Positions 1-6,401 of a stretch of DNA of 8,328 nucleotides are shown one piece after another (position 1 is the stretch's first letter; every line of letters starts with the position of its first letter). Source of the DNA: Candidatus Schekmanbacteria bacterium GWA2_38_11 (GTDB lineage: Bacteria > Schekmanbacteria > GWA2-38-11); the NCBI GenBank assembly GCA_001790645.1, contig MGDB01000145.1, forward strand, positions 4,030 to 12,357, in the 5' to 3' direction. The notes below the pieces were generated by a model, which saw only the letters and a program-made list of their open reading frames with translations, was not told the DNA's origin and did no database searches. Position numbers and translations under genes: made by a program.

Positions 1-92
1 CCATTGTCAAGCGGCTGGTCTATGGTTATTTCATGACCCCGGCAGGAAGCAACAAATTTTTTCCCTTCCTTATAAGATATAGTCATTTCCAT
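1..92 (-). CDS. OsmC-like protein, N-terminal fragment (runs off the left edge)
   Basis: Reading the minus strand from an ATG at 92-90 gives about 30 residues starting MEMTISYKEG and continuing into a stretch with Ser-Cys-Arg-Gly-His (residues 15-19) and Asp-Gln-Pro (25-27). An RGH-x-x-x-x-DQP pattern near the N-terminus is typical of OsmC/YhfA-type proteins, small thiol-dependent peroxidases or related enzymes. A strong ribosome-binding site (GAGGGAGG on the minus strand, 101-108) lies 8 nt before the start and supports this ATG over the one two codons later. The catalytic cysteines of OsmC lie further along and are outside the window, so peroxidase activity cannot be judged. The gene is transcribed away from the respiratory cluster. 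The family call rests on a short segment and is moderate. Confidence 0.6.
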   Translation of the reverse strand, partial: MEMTISYKEGKKFVASCRGHEITIDQPLDN

Positions 93-100
93 AATACTTA

Positions 101-108
101 CCTCCCTC
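101..108 (-). promoter_or_regulatory. Ribosome-binding site of the OsmC-like gene
   Basis: The minus strand reads GAGGGAGG here, 8 nt upstream of the ATG at 92. This is the main support for a real gene entering the window from the left. Confidence 0.7.
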
Positions 109-152
109 AAACACCCGATTCTCTGTACTTTGGATTCTGGTTATTTGTGAAC

Positions 153-176
153 TTTTTAAATTTGAAATTTTTAAAT
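153..176. promoter_or_regulatory. AT-rich palindrome and direct repeat, candidate operator
   Basis: AAATTT-G-AAATTT (158-170) is a perfect palindrome around a central G. The 9-mer TTTTTAAAT occurs at 153-161 and again at 168-176. The element lies between the divergent OsmC-like and Rrf2 genes, about 40 bp upstream of the candidate -35 box. Rrf2-type regulators commonly bind AT-rich dyads, so it could be an autoregulatory operator. In DNA this AT-rich such a dyad can arise by chance, so the call is weak. Confidence 0.25.
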
Positions 177-210
177 CTCCAAAGCAAGTAATTCTTTTAT
201 CATTTTTTTC

Positions 211-239
211 TTGACAATTTTTATATAATTTTTTAATTA
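211..239 (+). promoter_or_regulatory. Candidate sigma-70-type promoter for the rrf2-Rieske-cytochrome b genes
   Basis: A consensus -35 box TTGACA (211-216) is followed, after 17 nt, by TAATTA (234-239) as a possible -10. This would start transcription some 45 nt before the Rrf2 ATG. A perfect TATAAT is also present at 224-229 but is only 7 nt from the TTGACA and has no good -35 of its own. The region is strongly AT-rich, which raises the chance of false matches. Confidence 0.45.
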
Positions 240-292
240 AAAAGTCTCTTAAAATATCTAATAGACCCACTAAGTCCATTTGGAAGGATATT

Positions 293-706
293 ATGCGGTT
301 AAAGCGCGGAAGCGAGTACGGGATTCACGGTGTTCTATACTTAGCTATGCAGCCTAAAGATAAAACAACGCTTTTGAATGAAGTTGCAGAAGTGCTTAAA
401 ATACCAAAGAGTTATCTTTCAAAAATCTTCCAGACCTATACTAAAGCAGGAATTCTTAAATCCTTTCGTGGAGCAAAAAGAGGTTTTGCTCTTACAAGAC
501 CTCCGGAAAAAATCACTCTGAAAGAGCTGGTGGAAAGTTTTGAAGGGAAACTCCTTGTTGAAGGATGTTCTCTTGGGAGAGATGATTGTCCTCAGAATAA
601 GCACTGCTCTATAAGCAAAAGGTTAAGAAAGGCTCAGTCTGCAATGGATGAGGTTCTTGAAAAAACATCTTTAAAGGATTTGATGATGAATTTTAAAAAA
701 ATCTAA
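293..706 (+). CDS. Rrf2-family transcriptional regulator with three-cysteine Fe-S motif
   Basis: A 137-residue DNA-binding regulator of the size usual for Rrf2 proteins (IscR, NsrR, RsrR relatives). Residues 1-70 form the winged helix: the RGSEYG start, a helix-turn-helix around 25-50 (VAEVLKIPKSYLSKIFQ) and a wing ending in RGAKRGFALTRPP. The cluster loop contains Cys92, Cys99 and Cys105, a Cys-x6-Cys-x5-Cys arrangement close to that which holds an Fe-S cluster in IscR and NsrR. A long dimerisation helix follows. The start has GGAAGG at 282-287. The gene is only 24 bp upstream of the Rieske gene, so it is probably co-transcribed with the bc-complex genes and may control them. Whether it senses NO, redox state or Fe-S supply cannot be told from sequence; the family call is firm. 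Confidence 0.93.
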   Translation: MRLKRGSEYGIHGVLYLAMQPKDKTTLLNEVAEVLKIPKSYLSKIFQTYTKAGILKSFRGAKRGFALTRPPEKITLKELVESFEGKLLVEGCSLGRDDCPQNKHCSISKRLRKAQSAMDEVLEKTSLKDLMMNFKKI

Positions 707-730
707 ACTGTTTTAAGGAGAACTTATAAG

Positions 731-1255
731 ATGCCAGGAGAAACAGAAGAGATTTTGGCAGAACGAAAAGAGATAGGACATTTATGGTCAAGGAGGGATT
801 TTCTCTCTCTTTCCGGATGGGCTATAATTATTTCTATGACTACAGGCTCTCTCATAGCTTTTACCAGATTCATGTTCCCAAGGGTGTTGTTTGAGCCAAA
901 GACAACCTTTAAGGCTGGATCCCCTGATGAATATCCGGTTGGAACTGTAAGTGAGAAATTTAAAGAGTCACAGGGGGTCTGGATAGTAAGAACAGGAGAA
1001 GGGGTTTATGCTCTGCTATCTAAATGTACCCATTTAGGATGCACCCCCCGCTGGCTTGAAGCTGAGAATAAATACAAATGCCCATGTCACGGCAGTGGAT
1101 TTTACAGAGATGGGATAAATTTTGAGGGTCCTGCCCCACGGGCTTTGGAAAGGGCTAAGATTTCCCTTTCAGAAGAGGGGGAACTGGTAATAGATAAGAG
1201 TGTGAAATTCCTGTATGAAAAAGGGGAGTGGGAAAAAAGTATCTTAAAGGCTTAA
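731..1255 (+). CDS. qcrA: Rieske [2Fe-2S] iron-sulfur protein of a cytochrome bc complex
   Basis: The 174-residue protein is the high-potential electron acceptor from quinol in bc1/b6f-type complexes, anchored in the membrane with its cluster on the P side. Ser-Arg-Arg-Asp-Phe-Leu (20-25) is a Tat motif, followed by a single hydrophobic helix at about 30-50 that serves as an uncleaved anchor. The cluster loops are intact: CTHLGC (99-104) and CPCHGS (117-122), giving ligands Cys99, His101, Cys117 and His120, with Cys104 and Cys119 placed for the usual stabilising disulphide. Length fits bacterial QcrA/PetC proteins. The start has AAGGAG at 715-720. It lies 13 bp before the cytochrome b gene, its expected partner. 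The name qcrA is by function; naming differs between lineages. Confidence 0.96.
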   Translation: MPGETEEILAERKEIGHLWSRRDFLSLSGWAIIISMTTGSLIAFTRFMFPRVLFEPKTTFKAGSPDEYPVGTVSEKFKESQGVWIVRTGEGVYALLSKCTHLGCTPRWLEAENKYKCPCHGSGFYRDGINFEGPAPRALERAKISLSEEGELVIDKSVKFLYEKGEWEKSILKA

Positions 1256-1268
1256 AGGAATAATATTA

Positions 1269-2831
1269 ATGAAAAACTCAAGAGCTGAAAAATTAAAGGA
1301 AGCTATTTTTAATTCTTCCGTCTGGAAATCAATCTTTCGCCATGATTATGCAGATACCCCAAGGAATCGGGTTCTTCAGGTAACAAGCAATGTCTTTCTC
1401 CATCTTCATCCGCCAAAAGTTCCAAAGCATGGAGTGAGGTTAAGCTATACGTGGGGGATGGGAGGGATAACATTCTTGATGTTCCTTGTTACTGTTGTAA
1501 CAGGAGTTGTGCTGATGTTCTATTACAGGCCAACAGGGGAATATGCTTACGCAGATATGAAATATCTCATGTTTGATGTTCCCTTCGGACCAATAATGAG
1601 AAATATGCACCGCTGGGCAGCTCATGGGATGGTTATATGTGTGTGGTTCCATATGTTCAGGGTTTTTATGACAGGTTCATATAAATCTCCGAGAGAATTT
1701 AACTGGGTTATAGGGGTAGTTCTATTAGTGCTGACACTTCTTTTAAGTTTTACCGGATACCTTCTTCCATGGGATCAGCTTTCAATGTGGGCAGTTACAG
1801 TTGGAACAAATATGGCAAGGGCGACTCCATTTTTTGGCCACGAAGGACCATTAGGAGGAGAGGTGGGTGTAACAGCCCGTTATGATGCTAGGTCATTCCT
1901 TTTAGGTGGAAGTTTGGTTGGTCCACCAGCGCTTTTGCGATTCTATGTGCTCCATTGTATTTTCATCCCTATCGTGGCATCTTTACTCATGATCCTGCAT
2001 TTCTGGAGAATAAGAAAGGATGGGGGTATATCAACGCCTCAACTTGAAAAGGTTTCCAGGAATCAGAACACATCAGAAGCAGGAGAGCTGCAAAGAAAAG
2101 AGCCAAAAAAAGGAGAGAAACTCCATGTCTGGCCTCATCTTGTGAGAATTGAATTTCTTGTTGCATTGGTTGTAATGATAATTTTGACTGTCTGGTCTAT
2201 TACTATTGATGCTCCTTTAGAGGAGGCAGCAAACCCAACAAAGACCCCGAATCCATCCAAAGCCCCCTGGTACTTTCTCGGGCTTCAGGAGATGCTTGTA
2301 TATTTTGATCCGTGGATAGCCGGTGTGGTTTTGCCAGTATTTATAATTGTAGGGTTAATGGTTATTCCTTATGTGGACATCAATCCAAAAGGGAATGGAT
2401 ATTATACCTTCAGGGAGAGGAAATTTGCTATTTTGACCTTTTCCTGGGGATTTTTCATCCTCTGGATTGCCCTTATTATTATAGGTGTTTTTCTCAGAGG
2501 TCCCGGGTGGTATTTCTTCTGGCCATGGCAGGAGTGGGATCCTCATAAGACAGTGGCTTTAACCAATGTCAATCTCTCTTATGTCTTTGGCATCAGACAC
2601 TACACTCCAGCCGCTATCTTCGGTGGGCTGGTGGTTTTTGGATATTATTACTTAGGTGTTTTATACTACTTTTTAAGGCGCAAAAGTGAAACAATTCAGA
2701 AATTAGGAGTTACCAGATATGCTATTGTTGCATTCCTGTTTCTAACCATGATGGCATTGCCAATAAAAATTTTTCTCAGGTTAGCATTTAATATAAAGTA
2801 TGTTTGGGTAACACCCTGGTTTTATATTTAA
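1269..2831 (+). CDS. qcrB: Cytochrome b, full-length (b6 plus subunit IV fused), of a quinol-oxidising bc complex
   Basis: The 520-residue membrane protein carries the two b haems and the quinol sites. Helix B has His114 and His128 ([15 protein letters not shown]). Helix D has His229 and His244, followed by FWRIRKDGG. The 15-residue step in helix D resembles cytochrome b6 rather than mitochondrial cytochrome b (14). [16 protein letters not shown] (160-175) is the C-helix/cd-loop signature. A charged linker (about 250-287) joins the C-terminal half, which carries the quinol-site loop [16 protein letters not shown] (328-343), so APWY stands where PEWY is usual. Further helices lie near 290-313, 349-368, 385-409, 448-469 and 484-505. 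The start has AAGGA at 1255-1259, right after the Rieske stop. No cytochrome c1 gene follows; a multihaem cytochrome does. Confidence 0.96.
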   Translation: MKNSRAEKLKEAIFNSSVWKSIFRHDYADTPRNRVLQVTSNVFLHLHPPKVPKHGVRLSYTWGMGGITFLMFLVTVVTGVVLMFYYRPTGEYAYADMKYLMFDVPFGPIMRNMHRWAAHGMVICVWFHMFRVFMTGSYKSPREFNWVIGVVLLVLTLLLSFTGYLLPWDQLSMWAVTVGTNMARATPFFGHEGPLGGEVGVTARYDARSFLLGGSLVGPPALLRFYVLHCIFIPIVASLLMILHFWRIRKDGGISTPQLEKVSRNQNTSEAGELQRKEPKKGEKLHVWPHLVRIEFLVALVVMIILTVWSITIDAPLEEAANPTKTPNPSKAPWYFLGLQEMLVYFDPWIAGVVLPVFIIVGLMVIPYVDINPKGNGYYTFRERKFAILTFSWGFFILWIALIIIGVFLRGPGWYFFWPWQEWDPHKTVALTNVNLSYVFGIRHYTPAAIFGGLVVFGYYYLGVLYYFLRRKSETIQKLGVTRYAIVAFLFLTMMALPIKIFLRLAFNIKYVWVTPWFYI

Positions 2832-2867
2832 GGTTATTATTGATGAATTAGTTAATGAATTAAAATA

Positions 2868-2920
2868 TAGGGCGTGGTCCCCGACCACGCCGAAATGATG
2901 CGTTCGGGGGACGCACCCTA
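2868..2920. repeat. Intergenic palindromic repeat, two tandem hairpins
   Basis: Hairpin 1 is a perfect 9-bp stem, GGCGTGGTC (2871-2879) and GACCACGCC (2883-2891), around CCC. Hairpin 2 is TGCGTTC (2899-2905) against GGACGCA (2909-2915), with one G-T wobble. The edges TAGGG (2868-2872) and CCCTA (2916-2920) are themselves inverted. It lies 36 nt after the cytochrome b stop. There is no T-run after the stems, so it does not look like a classic terminator. It resembles REP/MITE-like elements scattered between genes and could fold in the mRNA as a processing or stability element. Confidence 0.7.
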
Positions 2921-2943
2921 CAAAAAATTTATTGCAGAAAAAT

Positions 2944-3010
2944 AGCGGGACAAGAATATCCCGCCTACCTGCCTGTCGGCAGACAGGTCGAGAGGGAGGG
3001 TTTTCTAACC
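2944..3010. repeat. 67-nt intergenic repeat, copy 1
   Basis: By my count this matches 5779-5845 at 58 of 67 positions with no gaps. It opens with GCGGGACA (2945-2952), AGAA, TATCCCGC, an 8-bp stem with one C/A mismatch that is perfect in copy 2. A second stem can form from CCTGTC (2972-2977) and GACAGG (2982-2987) around GGCA. It ends with TTTTCTAACC. The element finishes 20 nt before the start codon of the cytochrome c gene, so it would lie in that gene's leader. Confidence 0.85.
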
Positions 3011-3030
3011 ATGCAAAAGAGATTTTTGAG

Positions 3031-5715
3031 ATGACAAATAAGGAAGTGGAGTTAAATAATACTGAGAAAGTTTCTTCAGAAAAAAAGTCTTACGGGATAT
3101 ACTTTTTTACTCTTTCTATCCTGATGGGTATTTCGTTTATCTGGTCAGTCTATGATGAATCAGTAAGCAGAAGGCCATGGAAAGAGTATCAGAAAGAGTT
3201 CCTAAAACTTGAGTTTAATAAGCTAAAAAAGGAATTAGAAGAAGCGAGAAAGGATGTTACCTCACCAGAAACAAAGGAGATAGAGGATAAGCTTAAGAAA
3301 CTAAGGAAGCAGTACCAGGAGAAGGGGGAAACCCCGGAATACAGAAACGCTCTCAGGGAGCTTGATAAGAAAGAAACAAGGCTTTTTGAAGTGTCACAAG
3401 AATTACAATTTGCAAAAAGTTTAGCTGAAGAAGCTTATTATCAATACCAGCACGCCTTTGATACCGGAGGAGATTATAAAACTAAAAAGAATGAATGGGA
3501 GAAGTTATATGCTGCGGCAAAAAAATTGGAACCCGAGATCGAAAAGGCAAAGAAAAAGAGAGATGAGGTCAAAAAAAAGGTTGAAAACTATAGAGGAGAG
3601 ATAACAGAACTTGAAGAGAAATTAGAAAAATACAAAGAGAGCATTTTAAAAATTGAAAATAAACTTGAAATCCTTTCTAAGAAAATCCCTGAAATAAACC
3701 AGGTAGTTATTAATGATTTTGATAGGAACAACTTTGAAGAACCTGTACTGAAAGTCGACAGATGCCAGTCCTGTCATATGGGTATTGATAGGAAAGGGTT
3801 TGAAAACTTTAAAGAACCATTTAAAACTCACTCCAATTTTGAAATATTTATAGCAAAACACCCTGTTGAAAAATTTGGATGCACCTCATGCCACGACGGG
3901 CAGGAAAGCGGTTTAACCTTTTATGATGCAGCCCATACACCAAAAAGCAAAGAGCAGAAGGCTGCATGGGAAAAGAAATATGGTTGGAAGCCTATCTCTC
4001 ACTGGGAGAAACCGATGCTTCAGGGAGATTTTATTCAATCCTCCTGCAGAAGATGCCATTCTCACGAGGAAGATATTCCTGGGGCTCCGGTGCTCTCAGA
4101 GGGAATCAATCTGTTTAGAGAGAGGATGGGGTGTGTAAACTGCCATTTGGTAAAGGGATACGAGGATGTGAATAAAATTGGGCCTGATTTGAAAAATGTA
4201 GGCACCAAGGTCGACTCTTCATGGGTTTTCCGCTGGATAAAGAATCCAAAATGGCATCATTCAAAGACGAGGATGCCTAATTTCAAGCTCTCAGACAAAG
4301 AGACTCTGTCTGTAGCCTCTTTTCTAATGAGCCTTAAGGAAGATGAGAACTGGAAGGTTTACAAACTAAGACCAGGAATTCTTGGCAATAAGGTTCTGAT
4401 TGAAACCGGCAGAAGGCTTGTGCAGGATATCGGATGTAACGGATGCCACACAATCGGTGAGACTGAGGTATATAAAAATAAAAACAGGGATATAGCTCCT
4501 ATCCTTACAAATATTGGGAACAAGACAACTCCTGAATGGATTCTGAACTGGATTTTAGCACCGGTAAGATATTCCCAAAAAACCCTGATGCCAAACCTGA
4601 GGCTTTCTCTCAATGAGGCAGAGGCAATTGTTGCCTACCTTTATAGCCTGAGAGATCCTAATTTTGAGAAGATAAAAGATCTTAATGAGAAGATAAAGGA
4701 TAAGGGTGAGATAGAGAAGGGATTAAAAGTAATATCAGATTATGGCTGTTATGGATGCCATAACATTCCCGGCACAGAGAAATTAGGCAGGGTTGGAGCT
4801 GAGTTAAGTAATTTTGGCAACAAAGAGCTTTATGAACTTGCTTTCGGCTATGTAAAAGATGTTGAGAGAAGCTGGTTTGGTTATGCAAGGGCTAAACTTA
4901 AAACGCCAAGGATATTTGAGACTGAAATAGTTGTGCAGAAGATGCCTGATTTCGGGTTATCTGATGAAGAGATTCATGCTTTAACTGTTCTTCTGAAGAG
5001 CTATAAAGACAAAAAAATCCCCAAGGAGTTTACGAAGGAGGTCTCATCCAATTACGAGGATATCCAGAAGGGAAGGAAGCTTATAAAGAAATATAACTGC
5101 ATTGGGTGCCATGAGGTGGAGAAGAACTGGGATGGAGGAAATATCATGGTTCCCTTAAAGGCTAAATATAATGAAATAGAAGCAAAAAGCTATGCACCCC
5201 CGAGGTTAGTAGGGGAGGGCGCAAAGGTCCAGTCAGAATGGTTGTTTAAATTTCTGCACCAGCCCTATACCATAAGACCATGGCTGAGTCTGAGAATGCC
5301 TACATTCAATCTTACTGATGAACAGGTGAATAGTATTATAAGATATTTCCAATCCGTAACGGGAGAGGATGTATTCTATCATTTCTGGCAGGAGAGAGAG
5401 TTTACAGCGCAGGAAAAGAGAGAGATGAAGGCTCTTATCGATACACTGCAGTGTCTTAAATGTCACCAGTTCGGAAAAGGCGGAGGAGGAGTGGTTTCAG
5501 CAGCAGAGCTTGCGCCAGACCTGTCTTTGGCAAAGGGAAGGCTTAAACCAAAGTGGATAATGAATTGGCTTATCAATCCTCAGAGCTTACAGCCAGGAAC
5601 CAGAATGCCAAATTTCTTTTTCGACATAGATGAGGAAGGGACAAAAACAGAACTACTCCCTGAGCCGGAGAAAAAAATGGAGTTATTAAGGAATTATATG
5701 TTCAGCTTTAAATAA
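3031..5715 (+). CDS. Membrane-anchored coiled-coil octahaem cytochrome c, probable c1 replacement
   Basis: From the ATG at 3031 the protein has 894 residues. One membrane helix (21-41) is followed by a charged, heptad-like coiled coil (about 48-230). Eight CxxCH haem sites begin at Cys245, 284, 339, 368, 469, 573, 690 and 808. The first three are in a His-rich block (His267, 277, 302, 324, 345 are possible distal ligands). The last five each have a downstream Met-Pro (Met415, 520, 638, 756, 859), making five tandem class I-like cytochrome c domains with a shared W-x-x-x-W...MPNF pattern. Haems should be on the P side, held by the N-terminal anchor. Its place after Rieske and cytochrome b suggests it takes the role of cytochrome c1. 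The frame is open back to a TTG at 2932, but that stretch is the intergenic repeat, so 3031 is preferred; its ribosome-binding site is weak (AAGAGA). Confidence 0.93.
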   Translation: MTNKEVELNNTEKVSSEKKSYGIYFFTLSILMGISFIWSVYDESVSRRPWKEYQKEFLKLEFNKLKKELEEARKDVTSPETKEIEDKLKKLRKQYQEKGETPEYRNALRELDKKETRLFEVSQELQFAKSLAEEAYYQYQHAFDTGGDYKTKKNEWEKLYAAAKKLEPEIEKAKKKRDEVKKKVENYRGEITELEEKLEKYKESILKIENKLEILSKKIPEINQVVINDFDRNNFEEPVLKVDRCQSCHMGIDRKGFENFKEPFKTHSNFEIFIAKHPVEKFGCTSCHDGQESGLTFYDAAHTPKSKEQKAAWEKKYGWKPISHWEKPMLQGDFIQSSCRRCHSHEEDIPGAPVLSEGINLFRERMGCVNCHLVKGYEDVNKIGPDLKNVGTKVDSSWVFRWIKNPKWHHSKTRMPNFKLSDKETLSVASFLMSLKEDENWKVYKLRPGILGNKVLIETGRRLVQDIGCNGCHTIGETEVYKNKNRDIAPILTNIGNKTTPEWILNWILAPVRYSQKTLMPNLRLSLNEAEAIVAYLYSLRDPNFEKIKDLNEKIKDKGEIEKGLKVISDYGCYGCHNIPGTEKLGRVGAELSNFGNKELYELAFGYVKDVERSWFGYARAKLKTPRIFETEIVVQKMPDFGLSDEEIHALTVLLKSYKDKKIPKEFTKEVSSNYEDIQKGRKLIKKYNCIGCHEVEKNWDGGNIMVPLKAKYNEIEAKSYAPPRLVGEGAKVQSEWLFKFLHQPYTIRPWLSLRMPTFNLTDEQVNSIIRYFQSVTGEDVFYHFWQEREFTAQEKREMKALIDTLQCLKCHQFGKGGGGVVSAAELAPDLSLAKGRLKPKWIMNWLINPQSLQPGTRMPNFFFDIDEEGTKTELLPEPEKKMELLRNYMFSFK

Positions 5716-5778
5716 TATTTTTTTTATTTGATTACAAAAAATTTAAACTAGATTATAAAAAAGGATAATCAGAAAATC

Positions 5779-5849
5779 AGCGGGACAAGAATGTCCCGCC
5801 TACCTGCCTACCGGCAGGCAGGTCTATAGACGGGGTTTTCTAACCCCGT
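5779..5849. repeat. 67-nt intergenic repeat, copy 2, plus terminal hairpin
   Basis: This copy holds three good hairpins: GCGGGACA/TGTCCCGC (5780-5787, 5792-5799) around AGAA; ACCTGCCT/AGGCAGGT (5802-5809, 5816-5823); and ACGGGGTT/AACCCCGT (5830-5837, 5842-5849) around TTCT. Positions 5779-5845 align without gaps to 2944-3010. It lies between the cytochrome c and four-cluster ferredoxin genes, ending 23 nt before the ferredoxin start. The AT-rich stretch before it (5716-5778) shows nothing clear; a TATAAA at 5754 has no convincing -35. Confidence 0.85.
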
Positions 5850-5872
5850 ATTTTTGGAGCAAAATATACCTT

Positions 5873-6289
5873 ATGGTTTTTACTATAAATGAAAAATGCA
5901 TAGGGTGCACTGCCTGCAAAAAGAGATGCCCTGTTGATGCTATCTCTGGGGAGAAGAAAAAACTCCACAAGATAGATAAGAGGCTATGTATAGAATGCGG
6001 TGCCTGCGGCATGGTATGTCCGAGCGAGGCAATCAGCAATGGTAACGGCAGGCCACTGAAAAGACTCAAGCCAAATGAGATTCCGGCAGCAGTAGTAGAC
6101 ATTAACCTCTGCTCAGGATGCGGCTTCTGCTCTGATATGTGCCCTTTTGGTTGCATCGAGATAGCGAGGCAGGAAGGACAATCTGAGACTATCGGGGTTG
6201 CCGTGGTTAATGTAAAGAAGTGTGTAGCTTGCAGGCTATGCGAATCAATATGTATCAAAGAAGCCATTAAGATGGACAAAAGGATTTAA
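5873..6289 (+). CDS. Cytoplasmic ferredoxin with four [4Fe-4S] motifs
   Basis: The 138-residue protein is built of two ferredoxin units. Cluster motifs start at Cys9 (C-x2-C-x2-C-x3-CP), Cys39 (same form, ending in CP), Cys80 (ending in CP) and Cys117 (ending in Cys127-Ile, lacking the usual Pro). An extra cysteine, Cys94, follows the third motif. Each motif is followed by an AI or CI turn typical of 2[4Fe-4S] ferredoxins. No signal peptide or membrane helix is visible, so it is probably cytoplasmic. It is too short for a NarH/NxrB-type beta subunit. It sits between the cytochrome c and the molybdoenzyme genes and may be an electron carrier or a subunit of a cytoplasm-facing module; the actual partner is unknown. 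A GGAG (5856-5859) lies 13 nt before the ATG, further than usual, but no better start exists. Confidence 0.92.
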   Translation: MVFTINEKCIGCTACKKRCPVDAISGEKKKLHKIDKRLCIECGACGMVCPSEAISNGNGRPLKRLKPNEIPAAVVDINLCSGCGFCSDMCPFGCIEIARQEGQSETIGVAVVNVKKCVACRLCESICIKEAIKMDKRI

Positions 6290-6313
6290 TTTCTCAGTTA
6301 TGTTGGAAGAACA

Positions 6314-6370
6314 GGGGTAAGGGAGGCTTTAGCCTCCCCATTCCAAGGGCGACTAAAGTCGCCCCTACCC
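6314..6370. repeat. Intergenic palindromic repeat, two hairpins
   Basis: GGGAGGC-TTTA-GCCTCCC (6321-6338) and GGGCGAC-TAAA-GTCGCCC (6347-6364) are two perfect 7-bp stems with AT tetraloops. They are flanked by GGGGTAAGGG (6314-6323) and CCCCTACCC (6362-6370), which are roughly complementary. The element occupies most of the 112-bp gap between the ferredoxin and the HExxH protein. It differs in sequence from the other two repeat types. There is no T-run, so termination is not the obvious role. Confidence 0.75.
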
Positions 6371-6401
6371 ACAATTATAGCAAAAGGGTTTGAGGGTTTT
6401 T

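Noticed and set aside
70..279. Open frame of 69 codons on the minus strand over the divergent intergenic region
   Set aside because: It overlaps the better-supported OsmC-like start, has AT-driven composition, no recognisable motif, and covers the candidate promoter.
2871..2891. Rho-independent terminator after cytochrome b
   Set aside because: The stem is strong but is followed by CGAAATGATG rather than a T-run, and the surrounding sequence is a repeat with a second hairpin.
2932..3030. Upstream in-frame extension of the cytochrome c gene from a TTG
   Set aside because: The 33 extra residues are a translation of the intergenic repeat, and the ATG at 3031 leads directly into a normal anchored N-terminus.
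5728..5759. Promoter before the four-cluster ferredoxin (TTGATT with TATAAA)
   Set aside because: Spacing is about 20 nt and the region is AT-rich; the match is too weak to call.
2944..5845. CRISPR array or insertion-sequence ends
   Set aside because: There are only two repeat copies, 2.8 kb apart, with a conserved respiratory gene between them. No spacers, transposase or target-site duplications were seen.
5824..6279. Long minus-strand frame of 151 codons opposite the four-cluster ferredoxin
   Set aside because: It is antisense to a clear four-motif ferredoxin, begins without a good ribosome-binding site, and its His/Ser/Pro-rich translation has no family features.
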